Shown one piece after another: positions 26,732 through 35,340 of a stretch of DNA of 64,000 nt. How positions within the stretch are numbered: position 1 is the first letter of the stretch; each line of letters begins with the position of its first letter. The notes beneath the pieces are model-generated. The model saw only the letters and a list, made by a program, of their open reading frames with translations, was not told where the DNA came from and searched no databases. The DNA is from Paenibacillus_AA sp045062745. Lineage in GTDB: Bacteria > Bacillota > Bacilli > Paenibacillales > NBRC-103111. The stretch spans positions 124,001 through 188,000 of the forward strand of contig NZ_JBJGED010000001.1 in assembly GCF_045062745.1 (NCBI RefSeq). Reading direction: 5' to 3'. The translations under genes were made by a program, and so were the position numbers.

Positions 26732-27739
26732 TTGCCTATTATCGAGATGAACGACGTATCCAAACAGTTTAAAGTAGCGAAGCGGACTACCGGCTTCTGG
26801 AACACATTGAAATCGCTGGTTCACCGGGAATATGAAACGAAACAGGCTGTCGAGCATATTTCCCTTACCGTTGAGCCTGGGGAGCTGATCGGTTATATTG
26901 GGCCGAATGGTGCCGGCAAATCCACCACGATCAAAATGCTCTCGGGTATTCTTACTCCGTCCTCCGGCACTATTCGAGTAGACGGACGGATCCCTTATGA
27001 AGATCGCAAATCGAATGCGATGCACATCGGGGTTGTATTCGGTCAGCGCTCCCAGCTGTACTGGGATTTACCCATGCTCGATACGTTCGAGCTGTACCAA
27101 AAAATGTTCCACATCCCCTCGGACGTTTTCAAACGAAACGTGGACTTCTACGTGGAGCTCCTCGAAATGGGAGAGTTTCTGTCCCGCCCGGTTCGTCAGC
27201 TGAGCTTGGGGCAAAAAATGCGCGCCGAGCTCGCCGTCGCCCTGCTGCATGATCCCAAGATCGTCTATTTGGACGAGCCCACCATCGGACTTGATGTCAT
27301 CGCCAAGAGCAAGATCCGGACCTTTATACGTGAGGTCAATCGGGATAAAGGGACAACCGTACTGCTGACGACCCACGACATGGACGATATCGAACAGATT
27401 TGCGACCGGATCGTGTTGATCGACCGCGGGAGCATTATTTACGACGGCACGTTAGCTAGCTTCAAGGCACAATTCAGCCAAGGTCACCTGCTTTCGGTTG
27501 TGCTGTCGGATGATACCCCGATCCGGCTTGGCGATAATCGCTTGCAGCTGGTTAAGGAAGAGGGGCAGCGCAAACAAATTTTGTTCCGGCACGAAGAGAT
27601 CTCGGTGGGCGACGCGATCTCATGGGTGACCCAGCACTACCGGGTACTCGATTTGCAGTTGAAGGAGCCGAACATTGAGGAAATTATCAAAGAGATTTAT
27701 GGGGGGACATCGGGTACCTCCTTACGAAAGGCTGAATAA
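26732..27739 (+). CDS. ABC exporter ATPase (DrrA-like)
   Basis: The start is a TTG at 26732, 9 nt after AAAGGAG. The 335-residue protein has Walker A GPNGAGKST, a signature of the form LSLGQKMRAELA, Walker B IVYLDEPTIGLD and the switch histidine in LLTTHDMDDIEQ. A C-terminal extension of about 100 residues after the nucleotide-binding domain is usual for this exporter class. It energises the two permeases just upstream. A strong bidirectional terminator follows at 27781. Confidence 0.93.
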   Translation: MPIIEMNDVSKQFKVAKRTTGFWNTLKSLVHREYETKQAVEHISLTVEPGELIGYIGPNGAGKSTTIKMLSGILTPSSGTIRVDGRIPYEDRKSNAMHIGVVFGQRSQLYWDLPMLDTFELYQKMFHIPSDVFKRNVDFYVELLEMGEFLSRPVRQLSLGQKMRAELAVALLHDPKIVYLDEPTIGLDVIAKSKIRTFIREVNRDKGTTVLLTTHDMDDIEQICDRIVLIDRGSIIYDGTLASFKAQFSQGHLLSVVLSDDTPIRLGDNRLQLVKEEGQRKQILFRHEEISVGDAISWVTQHYRVLDLQLKEPNIEEIIKEIYGGTSGTSLRKAE

Positions 27740-27780
27740 TAATCCATACTCAGAAAAAGGCTGGACTCCAATCAAATAGA

Positions 27781-27817
27781 AAAGCCACCCATCCCACCGA
27801 AGTGCGATGGGTGGCTT
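27781..27817. terminator. Bidirectional terminator
   Basis: A 12-bp stem AAGCCACCCATC / GATGGGTGGCTT with a 12-nt loop lies between the converging ABC exporter operon and the methyltransferase gene. Confidence 0.75.
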
Positions 27818-27835
27818 ATGTCAAGCTATCGGATC

Positions 27836-28642
27836 CTATAGTTTTCTTGCTTTGATTACAAAAGTTACAGGCAGCATCTTTGCTTTTTTTGCAAATTTGC
27901 TGCTACCCCGCGATTGGATAATTTCATCATCAGACTGCTCAATCATTTGTTCAATTAGAAAGCCTGCCTTTGCCAACGCATTCACATAGGTTGATAGTGT
28001 ACGGTCTGATAATGTTAGCGTACTTTCGTCAAGAGATGACGAATACCAGGATTCATCGAAATAACATTTTTTAAAAACAAAAGTATTATTCTCTTCAACA
28101 ACGCATTTGTGTATAGGGTGGGACCAACTGAAAATAAAGGCGCCACCTTTTTTTAGGTATGAAGAAATCCGGTGAAATGTACCCTCAAGGTCGGTTGTCC
28201 AACCTATTGCATAAACCGAATAAACAAAGTCAAAATAATCCTCTGGTATGCCACATTCTTCTTCCATGGGAGAACAGATTAACTTTGCCGAAAGACCGCA
28301 CTCCGTCAAATGTTGCTTTGTCTTTTCGATTTGGTTTTCTGATATATCCATCCCCCATAGTTCAGCTGCTTTGCGTTCCCCCAAATATTGCAAAGAATGA
28401 CCGCTTCCACATCCTATTTCCAGCATCTTTTTTCCTGAGACATCGCCAAAAAGTCGGCAGTTTTCTTCTGAGACAAATGCTCCGTAAAGAGGAAGTGAGG
28501 TTGCTCCTAGAACGTCATTTCCTTTTGTATCCCAAAATAAGCTATTTGTTTCATGAATAACACTCTTATCCATGTCGACCGAGATGGCGACAACCTCACT
28601 ACCGCCTATTATATTTGTTCTAGAAACAGAATTTTTGTCCAT
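27836..28642 (-). CDS. Class I SAM-dependent methyltransferase
   Basis: This 268-residue protein has SAM-binding motif I MLEIGCGSGHSLQYL near residue 73 and an acidic end of strand 2 (LWGMDISENQIEK), followed by FDFVYSVYAIGW. GGGGATGG precedes the ATG at 28642; an internal ATG about 23 codons later is an alternative. Methyl acceptor unknown. The gene marks the start of a visibly more AT-rich region running to about 43 kb and is separated from the next minus-strand gene (VOC) by only 55 nt. Confidence 0.88.
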   Translation of the reverse strand: MDKNSVSRTNIIGGSEVVAISVDMDKSVIHETNSLFWDTKGNDVLGATSLPLYGAFVSEENCRLFGDVSGKKMLEIGCGSGHSLQYLGERKAAELWGMDISENQIEKTKQHLTECGLSAKLICSPMEEECGIPEDYFDFVYSVYAIGWTTDLEGTFHRISSYLKKGGAFIFSWSHPIHKCVVEENNTFVFKKCYFDESWYSSSLDESTLTLSDRTLSTYVNALAKAGFLIEQMIEQSDDEIIQSRGSSKFAKKAKMLPVTFVIKARKL

Positions 28643-28697
28643 GCAGGCACCATCCCCAAATATAAAAATATGAGCCCAAACGTAAAGGGGCTTGACT

Positions 28698-29042
28698 TCA
28701 GTACATAAAGCTCAGTTCGTTCCCGTCTGGAACTGCAATCGTAAACTTAGTCACACTGTAAGGTGTTGTATACAACGCTTCAACAACAGTTACTTTATCT
28801 TTTAACATATCCCAAAGTTTCTCCAGGTTCGCTACTTGGAAATTAAGCCTCCCCTTTGAAGGATAACTTTCATCTTGTTGAATTGAAAAATCAGCACCAC
28901 CTCTTGATTCGAAACCAATGTAATAGGGGTTATCTTCAGGGTATCTTACAGAAACTTCAAACCCCAATACTTCCTCATACCATTTTGCCGCTTTTGTTAC
29001 GTCAGATACATTTATTCTCACATGAGTCAATACAGTCTTCAT
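28698..29042 (-). CDS. VOC (glyoxalase/bleomycin-resistance fold) protein
   Basis: I take the ATG at 29042, which follows AGGAGGAAGA; the upstream in-frame ATG at 29072 lies before that site. The 114-residue product (MKTVLTHVRINVSD, AAKWYEEVLGFEV, VPDGNELSFMY) has the paired beta-alpha-beta-beta-beta pattern of vicinal-oxygen-chelate proteins. Substrate unknown. The last ~95 bases of this gene recur nearly unchanged at 38079-38173 as a detached fragment. No repeat of the 29-42 kb family lies directly after this gene. Confidence 0.85.
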   Translation of the reverse strand: MKTVLTHVRINVSDVTKAAKWYEEVLGFEVSVRYPEDNPYYIGFESRGGADFSIQQDESYPSKGRLNFQVANLEKLWDMLKDKVTVVEALYTTPYSVTKFTIAVPDGNELSFMY

Positions 29043-29149
29043 TTCACAATCTTCCTCCTGCGTCAATTTCAATCTGTTGAATGTTTGATAAATTCCTCTT
29101 ACTGCAATTTCCTGTAAATATTTTCGACATGATGTGATAGGTTCCTTCT

Positions 29150-29230
29150 ATTTACTTTAACGATAAACGGCACCCGATCGGTACCGGCTGCAGTCATATG
29201 GGGATTGATCTATCGTTCTCCGTTAGAACG
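29150..29230 (-). repeat. Cassette-like palindromic repeat R1
   Basis: Read on the minus strand it starts CTAACGGAGAACGATAG, has a central hairpin (GCAGCCGG / CGGGTGCC) and ends ATCGTTAAAGTAAATAG. It lies 4 nt after the stop of the broken gene at 29234. It shares orientation and end sequences with ten other copies. Confidence 0.75.
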
Positions 29231-29233
29231 AAC

Positions 29234-29440
29234 TTAGTAAACATTTTCCCTAATTTCATTTAGTTCCTCAACACGAAACAATCCTGCATGGTACAGATTG
29301 AAAAATTCCTTCGACACTAAGGCTTCAAAAAACCCTTTTCACGTTTCTTGGGCGCTCGATCAGGTCAAATTTTCCTGATCCAATTCAATTCCCTCTTTCG
29401 AGATCATTATATCTCCGGAAAATTCACGGGTTTTATTCAT
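29234..29440 (-). pseudogene. Decayed gene of unknown function
   Basis: An ATG at 29440 opens MNKTREFSGDIMISKEGIEL, then the coding sense moves to a second frame (SGKFDLIERPRN) and a third (KGFFEALVSKEFFNLYHAGL, then FRVEELNEIRENVY and stop). Each piece reads like real protein, so at least two frameshifts are inferred. I do not recognise the family. The stop is immediately followed by repeat R1. Confidence 0.45.
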
Positions 29441-29449
29441 ACCATTAGG

Positions 29450-29686
29450 TCAGTTTTCAATAAATGCAATTGCGTCTACCTGGACGAAAAATTCAAACTG
29501 ACTGATTATGATTGTCCTTGTCGGATATGGATATGAGATGTACTCCTTATATATTTCATTTATTAAAGGGTAGTATTGGTCATCGCTTATCACTAATGTG
29601 ACTTTAACTACATCAGACATCTCTGCTCCAGCTTGGTTCAAGAGGTTTGTGATTCATCTATCCCAAAGTACTCTTTCATAATGCAT
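29450..29686 (-). pseudogene. Remnant of a RidA/YjgF-family gene
   Basis: The stretch NQAGAEMSDVVKVTLVISD followed by YPTRTIIISQFEF and VDAIAFIEN matches the C-terminal half of RidA-type proteins, which detoxify reactive enamines. Upstream, the same frame continues through MHYERVLWDR but is cut by a TGA. The first ~50 residues of a normal RidA, including the start of the fold, are missing. It is most likely non-functional. Confidence 0.6.
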
Positions 29687-29762
29687 TAACTCCCTTCTCT
29701 CGGATCATGACTTAATTCGTTACAAAGCTCAAACCTCCTTAATTAGCTTCCTTTTCATTCTG

Positions 29763-29826
29763 CTATTCTGCCCGTTAATCGCCCAGCTTGAGAAGCAAAG
29801 TTCCGAGCTATACTCCCGTAAGCCCC
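29763..29826 (-). repeat. Cassette-like repeat R1b, short-centre variant
   Basis: On the minus strand the left end is GCTTACGGGAGTATAGCTC and the right end GATTAACGGGCAGAATAG, both matching the family. The centre is only about 20 nt and lacks the GGCAGCCG hairpin seen elsewhere. It lies about 65 nt after the DesR-like gene. A stem CCCTTTCC/GGAAAGGG at 29847-29875 sits between them. Confidence 0.6.
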
Positions 29827-29890
29827 CAACGAATTTCATCTTTATCACCCTTTCCGTCAAAGTCCGAGGAAAGGGCTCTTTATTTTGTTT

Positions 29891-30499
29891 TTATGAAATC
29901 CACCCGCGTTCATGCGCTTTTTCAGTCGCCTGCTGCCTGGTCTCTACCCCCAGCTTTTGAATCGCTATAGACAAATAGTTCCGAACTGTTCCATCGGTTA
30001 GAAATAATTGCTTAGCTATTTCCTTAGTCGACAGTCCCTGCTTGGACAAACGCAATACAGCCGTTTCCCTTTCGGTCAGGGGATTTTCTTCCTTCAGGAA
30101 AAGAACCGCTGCCAAATCAGTGCTAACCACTCGCTCGCCAGCCATCACCTTGCGTATGGAATGGATTAAAAATTCAATCGGTTCATCTTTCAATAAGTAT
30201 CCTTCTACCTTCAATTCCATTGCTTTTTGTAAAAAACCGGGACGAGCGAATGTGGTGACGATGATGATTTTCGAGGAACTTCTTTCTTGCCTGAGTTTCT
30301 CTGCAATTTCAAGTCCTGAAAGAAACGGGATCTCGATGTCAAGCAAGCACACGTCCGGCTCATAATGCCCAATAGCTTCCCATGCCTCCTGCCCATTCTC
30401 TGCCTCCGCAACGACCTCAATGTCACCCTCCAGGGATAATAAAGCCGATAAAGTCCCTCGAAGCAATTTTTGATCTTCTGCAATAAGTATACGTATCAC
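29891..30499 (-). CDS. NarL/LuxR-type response regulator, DesR-like
   Basis: This 202-residue protein has a receiver domain with phospho-acceptor D54 (CLLDIEIPFLSG) and the segment VTTFARPGFLQKAMEL that closely resembles DesR. A LuxR-type helix-turn-helix follows (PLTERETAVLRLSKQGLSTK). DesR in Bacillus controls a lipid desaturase in response to membrane rigidity; no desaturase gene is present here, so the target is unknown. It starts 4 nt after the kinase stop and belongs to one operon with it and the DUF418 gene. Confidence 0.92.
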   Translation of the reverse strand: MIRILIAEDQKLLRGTLSALLSLEGDIEVVAEAENGQEAWEAIGHYEPDVCLLDIEIPFLSGLEIAEKLRQERSSSKIIIVTTFARPGFLQKAMELKVEGYLLKDEPIEFLIHSIRKVMAGERVVSTDLAAVLFLKEENPLTERETAVLRLSKQGLSTKEIAKQLFLTDGTVRNYLSIAIQKLGVETRQQATEKAHERGWIS

Positions 30500-30503
30500 C
30501 CTG

Positions 30504-31616
30504 CTACCCTCTCCCGTTGCTCATTAGTGGAACCTTAAACGTAATGACCGTTCCTTTGTCTGGGCTGGCCGTTATTTGAGTATCTCCCTGCAGCATAGCC
30601 ATTCGTTCCTTCATTGACTGAAAACCGTTTCCTTCTCCTTGTCTCAAGCGGCCATTCCCGTTATCGCTCACTTGAATACAGTAATATTCAGACTCTATGT
30701 ATTGTGTAATCGTACATTGTTTGGCTTCGCTATGTTTAATAATATTGGTAATGGCCTCTCTAACGGAAAGTGCCGCCATCGTTTCAGCAACATTGGATAA
30801 GGGATTCAAGGACCCATCATCCTTCGTGACCAATTCAATGCCAGCTTTTTGTAAAATATCCTTTGATAGCTCCATTTCTTTCTTAAGGGAAACAAATTTC
30901 ATGTCGGTGACAAGCTCCCTTACCTGCTTTAACGCATACCTTGAGGTGTTCAAAATATCATGCAGCTCATGCTTCGCCTTTTCCGGGCTATTCTCCACCA
31001 ATCTCATCGTTAACTCGCTTTTCAGTTTTATCATCGTTAGCGTCTGGCCGAGTGTGTCATGAAGATCCCTTGCAATCCGGTTTCGTTCCTCCTCTTGAAT
31101 ATACCGTTCAAGTTGGGCATTGGCGATTGCCAGCTTTTCTTTTAAGATATTCTCCTTTTCTCTCGTAAAAACTACGATCGTTGTTGCCAACTGAGATATC
31201 ATAATTGGCAAATACATCGTTGAAAAAAAAGCAAATGGGCTGCCCTCATTTATCCAACCATTTACAATAAACGCAGCCACAATTCCAGCCATCCCAGTAA
31301 TCATAACTGCCTTCCGATTGGCTCTTCCAAGCAAATCAGCAAAAACAAATCCATACATCAAAACCCAACTGTCGATGTAAATAGCAAGCGCCACAAGCAG
31401 GGAGGTCCCTGCGAGACTGGCCATGAGCAGACGCCAGTCCCGATACCACAATCCAGCATAGTGGGAGACGAGCAACAGCGGGAAGACTATTACCTTCAAC
31501 ACGAGATGGACGGAGCTATTTACAATGAAAACTTGATAAATTAAAAAGGAAACCGCAAAAACATCAATAATAAGATATTTTTCGATCTGATCTGCGGGAT
31601 ACATTTTTTTCAACAT
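30504..31616 (-). CDS. HisKA_3 sensor histidine kinase, DesK-like
   Basis: The 370-residue kinase has about five to six N-terminal membrane helices (residues 15-150), a short coiled linker and a HisKA_3 dimerisation domain with phospho-acceptor H186 (RIARDLHDTLGQTLTMIKL). A HATPase domain ending in QVSDNGNGRL and KGTVITFKVPL follows. The layout is that of DesK, a membrane-state sensor. It is paired with the response regulator downstream and sits 25 nt after the DUF418 gene, suggesting a membrane-related stimulus. Confidence 0.92.
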   Translation of the reverse strand: MLKKMYPADQIEKYLIIDVFAVSFLIYQVFIVNSSVHLVLKVIVFPLLLVSHYAGLWYRDWRLLMASLAGTSLLVALAIYIDSWVLMYGFVFADLLGRANRKAVMITGMAGIVAAFIVNGWINEGSPFAFFSTMYLPIMISQLATTIVVFTREKENILKEKLAIANAQLERYIQEEERNRIARDLHDTLGQTLTMIKLKSELTMRLVENSPEKAKHELHDILNTSRYALKQVRELVTDMKFVSLKKEMELSKDILQKAGIELVTKDDGSLNPLSNVAETMAALSVREAITNIIKHSEAKQCTITQYIESEYYCIQVSDNGNGRLRQGEGNGFQSMKERMAMLQGDTQITASPDKGTVITFKVPLMSNGRG

Positions 31617-31641
31617 CGTTCATACACACCTTATCCGTTCG

Positions 31642-32808
31642 TCAATCAGTTTTTGATTTTTCTATGAGACCTGAAGTGAATCTTCGCGCTGATTCCATTG
31701 GACCGTACTTATATCGTTTCAGCCATAGTGAAGCAAAGATCAGTTGAAAATAACATATCGCCATCCAGATCAATACAATGGTTACCGAATTCACCTTGCC
31801 GCCTAATCCGAAACCCCATCCATAAAAAATAACTGCAGAAATGACATTTTGCATCACATAGCTGCTGAGTGACATCTTGCCTACCTGTTCAAGCTTGCTC
31901 CACAGCCATAACTTCCTATTTGCTTCTACCAGCTTCGCGATTAACCCGATATATCCAAGAGATAGAATCGGCGCAAATAAATAGCGCACTGGAAAATCAA
32001 AGTAGCCTCCAGGCACAAAAATAAGCAAATTAAGCGGAATGCCCACGCTCAATCCTATGTGAAGAAGCTTTTCCCGTTTCCTTTTGCCATCATCATCAGA
32101 AGCAAAAAAACCAGACCTCATCATACGTATACCTAGCAGAAACAGGAAAATGTTCATCGGTATCACAAATAATGCCTCTGACCGCAATATGATAAAATGG
32201 GTAAGCCGAAAACCTACCTGTTGAATCCAACTGCCGTCCTTATATAATAACACTGTTCCTTGTACCTCTCCTAAAGATATATGCGCTCCGATTGCGGCGA
32301 GATAGATTCCGAAACACAAAATAAGCAACATAATAGCCCCATGCAGTCCGCCAACGATCATCATCGCTCTTCGAATGGCACGATCTCCGCCTTTTATAAT
32401 AAAAGCGGTAATGATTGCCGTAATGCCATAGCTCATCAAAATATCATATTCCATAACTAGGGTGAAATGAATAAACCCCTCTGCGATAAGAATAAAAGAC
32501 GTCCATATATAGACCCCAGGCCATGCGTTCCCTCTTCTTAAGGCCTGCTGGTACTTCATTACAAGTCCGATCCCGAACATAATCGTGAGCAAGCCAAGCA
32601 GCTTCCCATTGACCAAGAACAAAACAAATACTCTTATAAATTGTTGCAAGTCCCACCACTCATATTGGTTAAAGGTGAATACATAATTGAAGTCTCCCAT
32701 ATGAGCAAAGATCCAAATATTTGTTCCAAGTGTTCCCAAAATAGCAAAGCCTCTTAAAATATCCAACAAACGTAATCTGCTGCCATTTCCAATCATAACG
32801 TCCATCAT
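31642..32808 (-). CDS. DUF418 integral membrane protein
   Basis: The 388-residue protein has about ten membrane helices. It opens with RLRLLDILRGFAILGTLGTN and ends with the DUF418 region (GKMSLSSYVMQNVISAVIFY). Relatives (YeiB-like) are common in Bacilli; their biochemical role is not settled. It is the first gene of a probable three-gene operon with the DesK/DesR-like pair, whose kinase starts 25 nt later, and is therefore a candidate partner or target of that system. Confidence 0.88.
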   Translation of the reverse strand: MMDVMIGNGSRLRLLDILRGFAILGTLGTNIWIFAHMGDFNYVFTFNQYEWWDLQQFIRVFVLFLVNGKLLGLLTIMFGIGLVMKYQQALRRGNAWPGVYIWTSFILIAEGFIHFTLVMEYDILMSYGITAIITAFIIKGGDRAIRRAMMIVGGLHGAIMLLILCFGIYLAAIGAHISLGEVQGTVLLYKDGSWIQQVGFRLTHFIILRSEALFVIPMNIFLFLLGIRMMRSGFFASDDDGKRKREKLLHIGLSVGIPLNLLIFVPGGYFDFPVRYLFAPILSLGYIGLIAKLVEANRKLWLWSKLEQVGKMSLSSYVMQNVISAVIFYGWGFGLGGKVNSVTIVLIWMAICYFQLIFASLWLKRYKYGPMESARRFTSGLIEKSKTD

Positions 32809-33161
32809 CCCTTCCGTTCCTTTCGTATCTTTATCTTAGCTCTGAACCGGAACGGGCGATATTCACAGCAGTCAGTCACTTATTATGACAGTGTCATATT
32901 AAGGCTTGGTTGAATGTTTCATCGATCACATTCTCCAATAAACCGAGAATACGCATTTATTGGATTTCACTTTAAATCATGTAAAAATCAAACCGATCCT
33001 GTCCACATCTGACTACTTGGTCTTCGACGTAATCCTGCCGATTACCAGCAGCAGCAACTCGCATACGGATCCGTGATTCCGTTAGGAATCTGCCGATTAG
33101 TTTAATACCACCCGTTGTAGCGATAACACGATTTGATTCATCGGATGACTTCGTCGGGAAT

Positions 33162-33316
33162 GGGATCAAGTTCTTGTCATTCAATTTTGACATGAACTTT
33201 ATCCCAAAACGCAAAAAGCCGCGATTTACGCGGCCTTTAATGAGATAATGTTCTTGTCATCCGACAGTTGTCGGTTGACAAGAACTTGATGTCATAAATG
33301 ACATGAACTTTATCCC
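33162..33316. repeat. Stem repeat with core AGTTCTTGTCA, compound copy
   Basis: Four arms are present. GGGATCAAGTTCTTGTCA (33162-33179) pairs with TGACATGAACTTTATCCC (33188-33205), and the arm at 33242-33259 can pair with 33276-33290 or 33299-33316. Between the two pairs lies a small hairpin GCCGCG/CGCGGC. Half-copies occur at 39670 and 45566. A second hairpin, ACATCGCC/GGCGATGT, follows at about 33337-33361. The open frame crossing this region (32972-33214) is not a credible gene. Confidence 0.7.
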
Positions 33317-33419
33317 ATTCCCGCGGGACATAAAAAACATCGCCGCATACTGGCGATGTTAATACAACCGGCGTATGATCAGATCGTAAGTCTGGATACG
33401 TAATGATTAACGTAATCTC

Positions 33420-33533
33420 TTACTTGCTTATTTTCGATCGTAGGATATCAAAACCATCATTGCGCATTCGCTTGGTACTGGTCACACATTTTATTTCATC
33501 AATATAATTCGAAATACTTAGATCACGCATCAT
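33420..33533 (-). CDS. Possible 37-aa small gene next to repeat R2
   Basis: A minus-strand frame starts with two ATG codons at 33533/33530 about 10 nt beyond the right end of repeat R2. It encodes MMRDLSISNYIDEIKCVTST, then KRMRNDGFDILRSKISK. The composition is protein-like, but there is no strong ribosome binding site and I know no homologue. It may be a fragment of a larger gene. Confidence 0.3.
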   Translation of the reverse strand: MMRDLSISNYIDEIKCVTSTKRMRNDGFDILRSKISK

Positions 33534-33542
33534 AACCCGTAT

Positions 33543-33630
33543 CCTGCCCTTTCGCTCAATGAACAACGGCAGCCGATCGAGTGCCCGCTGCCGTCATGTT
33601 TGATTGAGCTATAGTGCCCGTTACCTCAAT
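33543..33630 (-). repeat. Cassette-like palindromic repeat R2
   Basis: On the minus strand the left end is GAGGTAACGGGCACTATAG, the hairpin arms are ACGGCAGC / GCTGCCGT around a GATCG core, and the right end is CATTGAGCGAAAGGGCAG. The TGA stop of the P-loop kinase gene at 33626 lies inside its left end. Confidence 0.8.
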
Positions 33631-34207
33631 TGTCGCAAGATAATTTTCTCACTTCATCATGAATCCGAAACCTCGAATTTTTTATGATTTCCTCAGCAAG
33701 TTCATCCGACTGCTTACGATCTGTGTCCAACAGGAATGGCTCATTGTTCGGTGACGCCATCAACTTGTTCCGAAGAAAGAGCGAACGGTGGATATATTGC
33801 ATATCTCCTCTCTGTTGGAGTCGAGCGGTAAGTGTGTCCGGTTCCGCGTGCAGCACAACATAGTGGAGAGTCGCTTCGAGATCCGATAGTTGGTCAAAAA
33901 ACCACTGCAATTCGTCTTCGACGACGAAATCGATAACCACGTCTAGACCGTCCAGAAGAAAATTCCGCGTCACCGCAGCGATATTAAGCCAAGCCAGCCG
34001 AAGTCGTTCCTCCCAGGGCGGTTCGTTCTCTCCTCGGTAGACATGAAGAAGGAGATCACCTTCAATCAACGCACATTGGTTCATCGCGTTGGCCAGTGTC
34101 TTGGAGACGGTCGATTTCCCTACACCGAGTGGACCTGAGATAAGATAGACTGATTTTTGGTGAAAAGCATATGACAATCTCGTCCCCGTATGAAGCAGCC
34201 GATTCAT
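33626..34207 (-). CDS. P-loop kinase-like protein (AAA_33 type)
   Basis: The 193-residue protein has Walker A ISGPLGVGKSTVSKTLA at about residues 24-40, an acidic partner (DGLDVVIDFVVEDE) and a lid-like LTARLQQRGD. It resembles small ATP-dependent kinases with an AAA_33 domain, often of unknown substrate, including some that act on antibiotics or nucleosides. Its ATG overlaps the stop of a small upstream frame (ATGA). Its own stop codon is embedded in repeat R2. Confidence 0.8.
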   Translation of the reverse strand: MNRLLHTGTRLSYAFHQKSVYLISGPLGVGKSTVSKTLANAMNQCALIEGDLLLHVYRGENEPPWEERLRLAWLNIAAVTRNFLLDGLDVVIDFVVEDELQWFFDQLSDLEATLHYVVLHAEPDTLTARLQQRGDMQYIHRSLFLRNKLMASPNNEPFLLDTDRKQSDELAEEIIKNSRFRIHDEVRKLSCDN

Positions 34208-34398
34208 GCCGGCAGCTTCGCTCCAATCATTTGTTCAACTAACGTGTCCCGATAGCTCAAAAAGGTATAAGCAAATTCTTGATAACTCCGGTGTTTGACG
34301 GAATTAGAGTTGGGTGCTGCTTGTCCCGTTAGCGCCATACTTGTAAGCCAGTTGTTTGTCATGCAAGGACGTTCGCCATACGGCGTATGTTCGCCCAA
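34204..34398 (-). CDS. Small hypothetical frame coupled to the P-loop kinase
   Basis: The frame ends in an ATGA overlap with the kinase start, which is the main reason to keep it. It can begin at TTG 34398 (64 aa) or ATG 34362 (52 aa). Neither has a good ribosome binding site. The sequence includes LTSMALTGQAAPNSNSVKHR and FLSYRDTLVEQMIGAKL; I recognise no family. It may be the tail of a lost gene. Confidence 0.35.
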   Translation of the reverse strand: MGEHTPYGERPCMTNNWLTSMALTGQAAPNSNSVKHRSYQEFAYTFLSYRDTLVEQMIGAKLPA

Positions 34399-34477
34399 GC
34401 GCTACTTTGATATTTGCATACTTTAATTCTGATCGTCACTGTGGAGAAGATCGGTTCTTGAGACGGGAGTGAAAGTA

Positions 34478-35161
34478 ATGAAATGGCACGATTCCATAGG
34501 AAGTTATGAGGCGTGCATTAGTCTGGGTTCGACATGCGAAACGGCATTTCAACTCAAAAGACTGGGCTTACGAAAATATGCAGGCCCCTTAGATTGGTTT
34601 GTTTCCGATTCGATCGGCGGATTGGTACGCTTGATCGATCATCGTTTCAATGGATTTATGGAATTTAGCCAGCTAGAGCTCATTGGCTTCACCAATGATT
34701 GCTTTGTTGTAAAAGATAGCACAAATCACGTCGTATCTTTTCATGATTTTCCTCTTTATGCGGGACAATGGGAGGAAGCTTATCCCGCGTTTAAAGAAAC
34801 GCTCAACCGCCGCGTAGACCGATTTTTGAAAACGATTCATGATCAACCGATTCTCTTTATAAGAACCCAAACGAAAAGAAAGGAAGCACAGAAGCTGCAC
34901 GCAGCATTAAAGACGCTGATGCATGGTGAATCCCAGCTTTTGATCGTGAATAACCACCAGGAGGATCGCAAAGACGTGATTTACGAGGATTGGGGGCTGG
35001 ATGGAATTAACTCAGTGCTGCTGCCGAAAGGAGAAGACTGGACGGGTTTGAACCAAGCCTGGGATACGTGTATGAACGGCTTCAAATTAAAAGCTCCCTC
35101 CTTAGTTGAATCTGCACACCGACCCGAACATTCGTGTCCGTCCTTCAGCACTTCAACCTGA
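34478..35161 (+). CDS. DUF1796 putative papain-like cysteine peptidase
   Basis: The ATG at 34478 follows GGGAG at about 9 nt; a GTG at 34469 is an alternative. The 227-residue product carries LGSTCETAFQLKRLGLRKYA and GPLDWFVSDSIGGLVRLID near the N terminus, the hallmark of DUF1796 (PF08795), predicted to be papain-like, with the cysteine of STCE as possible nucleophile and FHDFPLY downstream. It is cytoplasmic by sequence. It is one of the few plus-strand genes in this region and faces the GyrI-like gene, with repeat R3 between them. Confidence 0.85.
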   Translation: MKWHDSIGSYEACISLGSTCETAFQLKRLGLRKYAGPLDWFVSDSIGGLVRLIDHRFNGFMEFSQLELIGFTNDCFVVKDSTNHVVSFHDFPLYAGQWEEAYPAFKETLNRRVDRFLKTIHDQPILFIRTQTKRKEAQKLHAALKTLMHGESQLLIVNNHQEDRKDVIYEDWGLDGINSVLLPKGEDWTGLNQAWDTCMNGFKLKAPSLVESAHRPEHSCPSFSTST

Positions 35162-35221
35162 CGTCGGATACCATCCAATAAGAAATATTGGTCAAATAGA
35201 TTGCCTATCATTACTGAACAA

Positions 35222-35312
35222 ATCTCCCGTTAGCACAGCGAGGTTGCCGAATCGTTCGGCAGCCTCGCCCTATTTGACTTGAACTATCGTGCCCGTCCCT
35301 CGGGTTTAGTTG
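35222..35312 (-). repeat. Cassette-like palindromic repeat R3
   Basis: On the minus strand the left end is GGGACGGGCACGATAGTTC, the centre is a strong hairpin GCGAGGCTGCCGAA / TTCGGCAACCTCGC, and the right end is GTGCTAACGGGAGATTTG. It follows the GyrI-like gene by about 30 nt. The hairpin arms differ from those of R2 and R4 while the ends are alike. Confidence 0.75.
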
Positions 35313-35340
35313 AATCATTTTTGAACTAAAGAGAGTATAA

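Noticed and set aside
32972..33214. An 80-codon minus-strand frame
   Set aside because: Much of it is made of the AGTTCTTGTCA stem repeat and it lacks a start signal.
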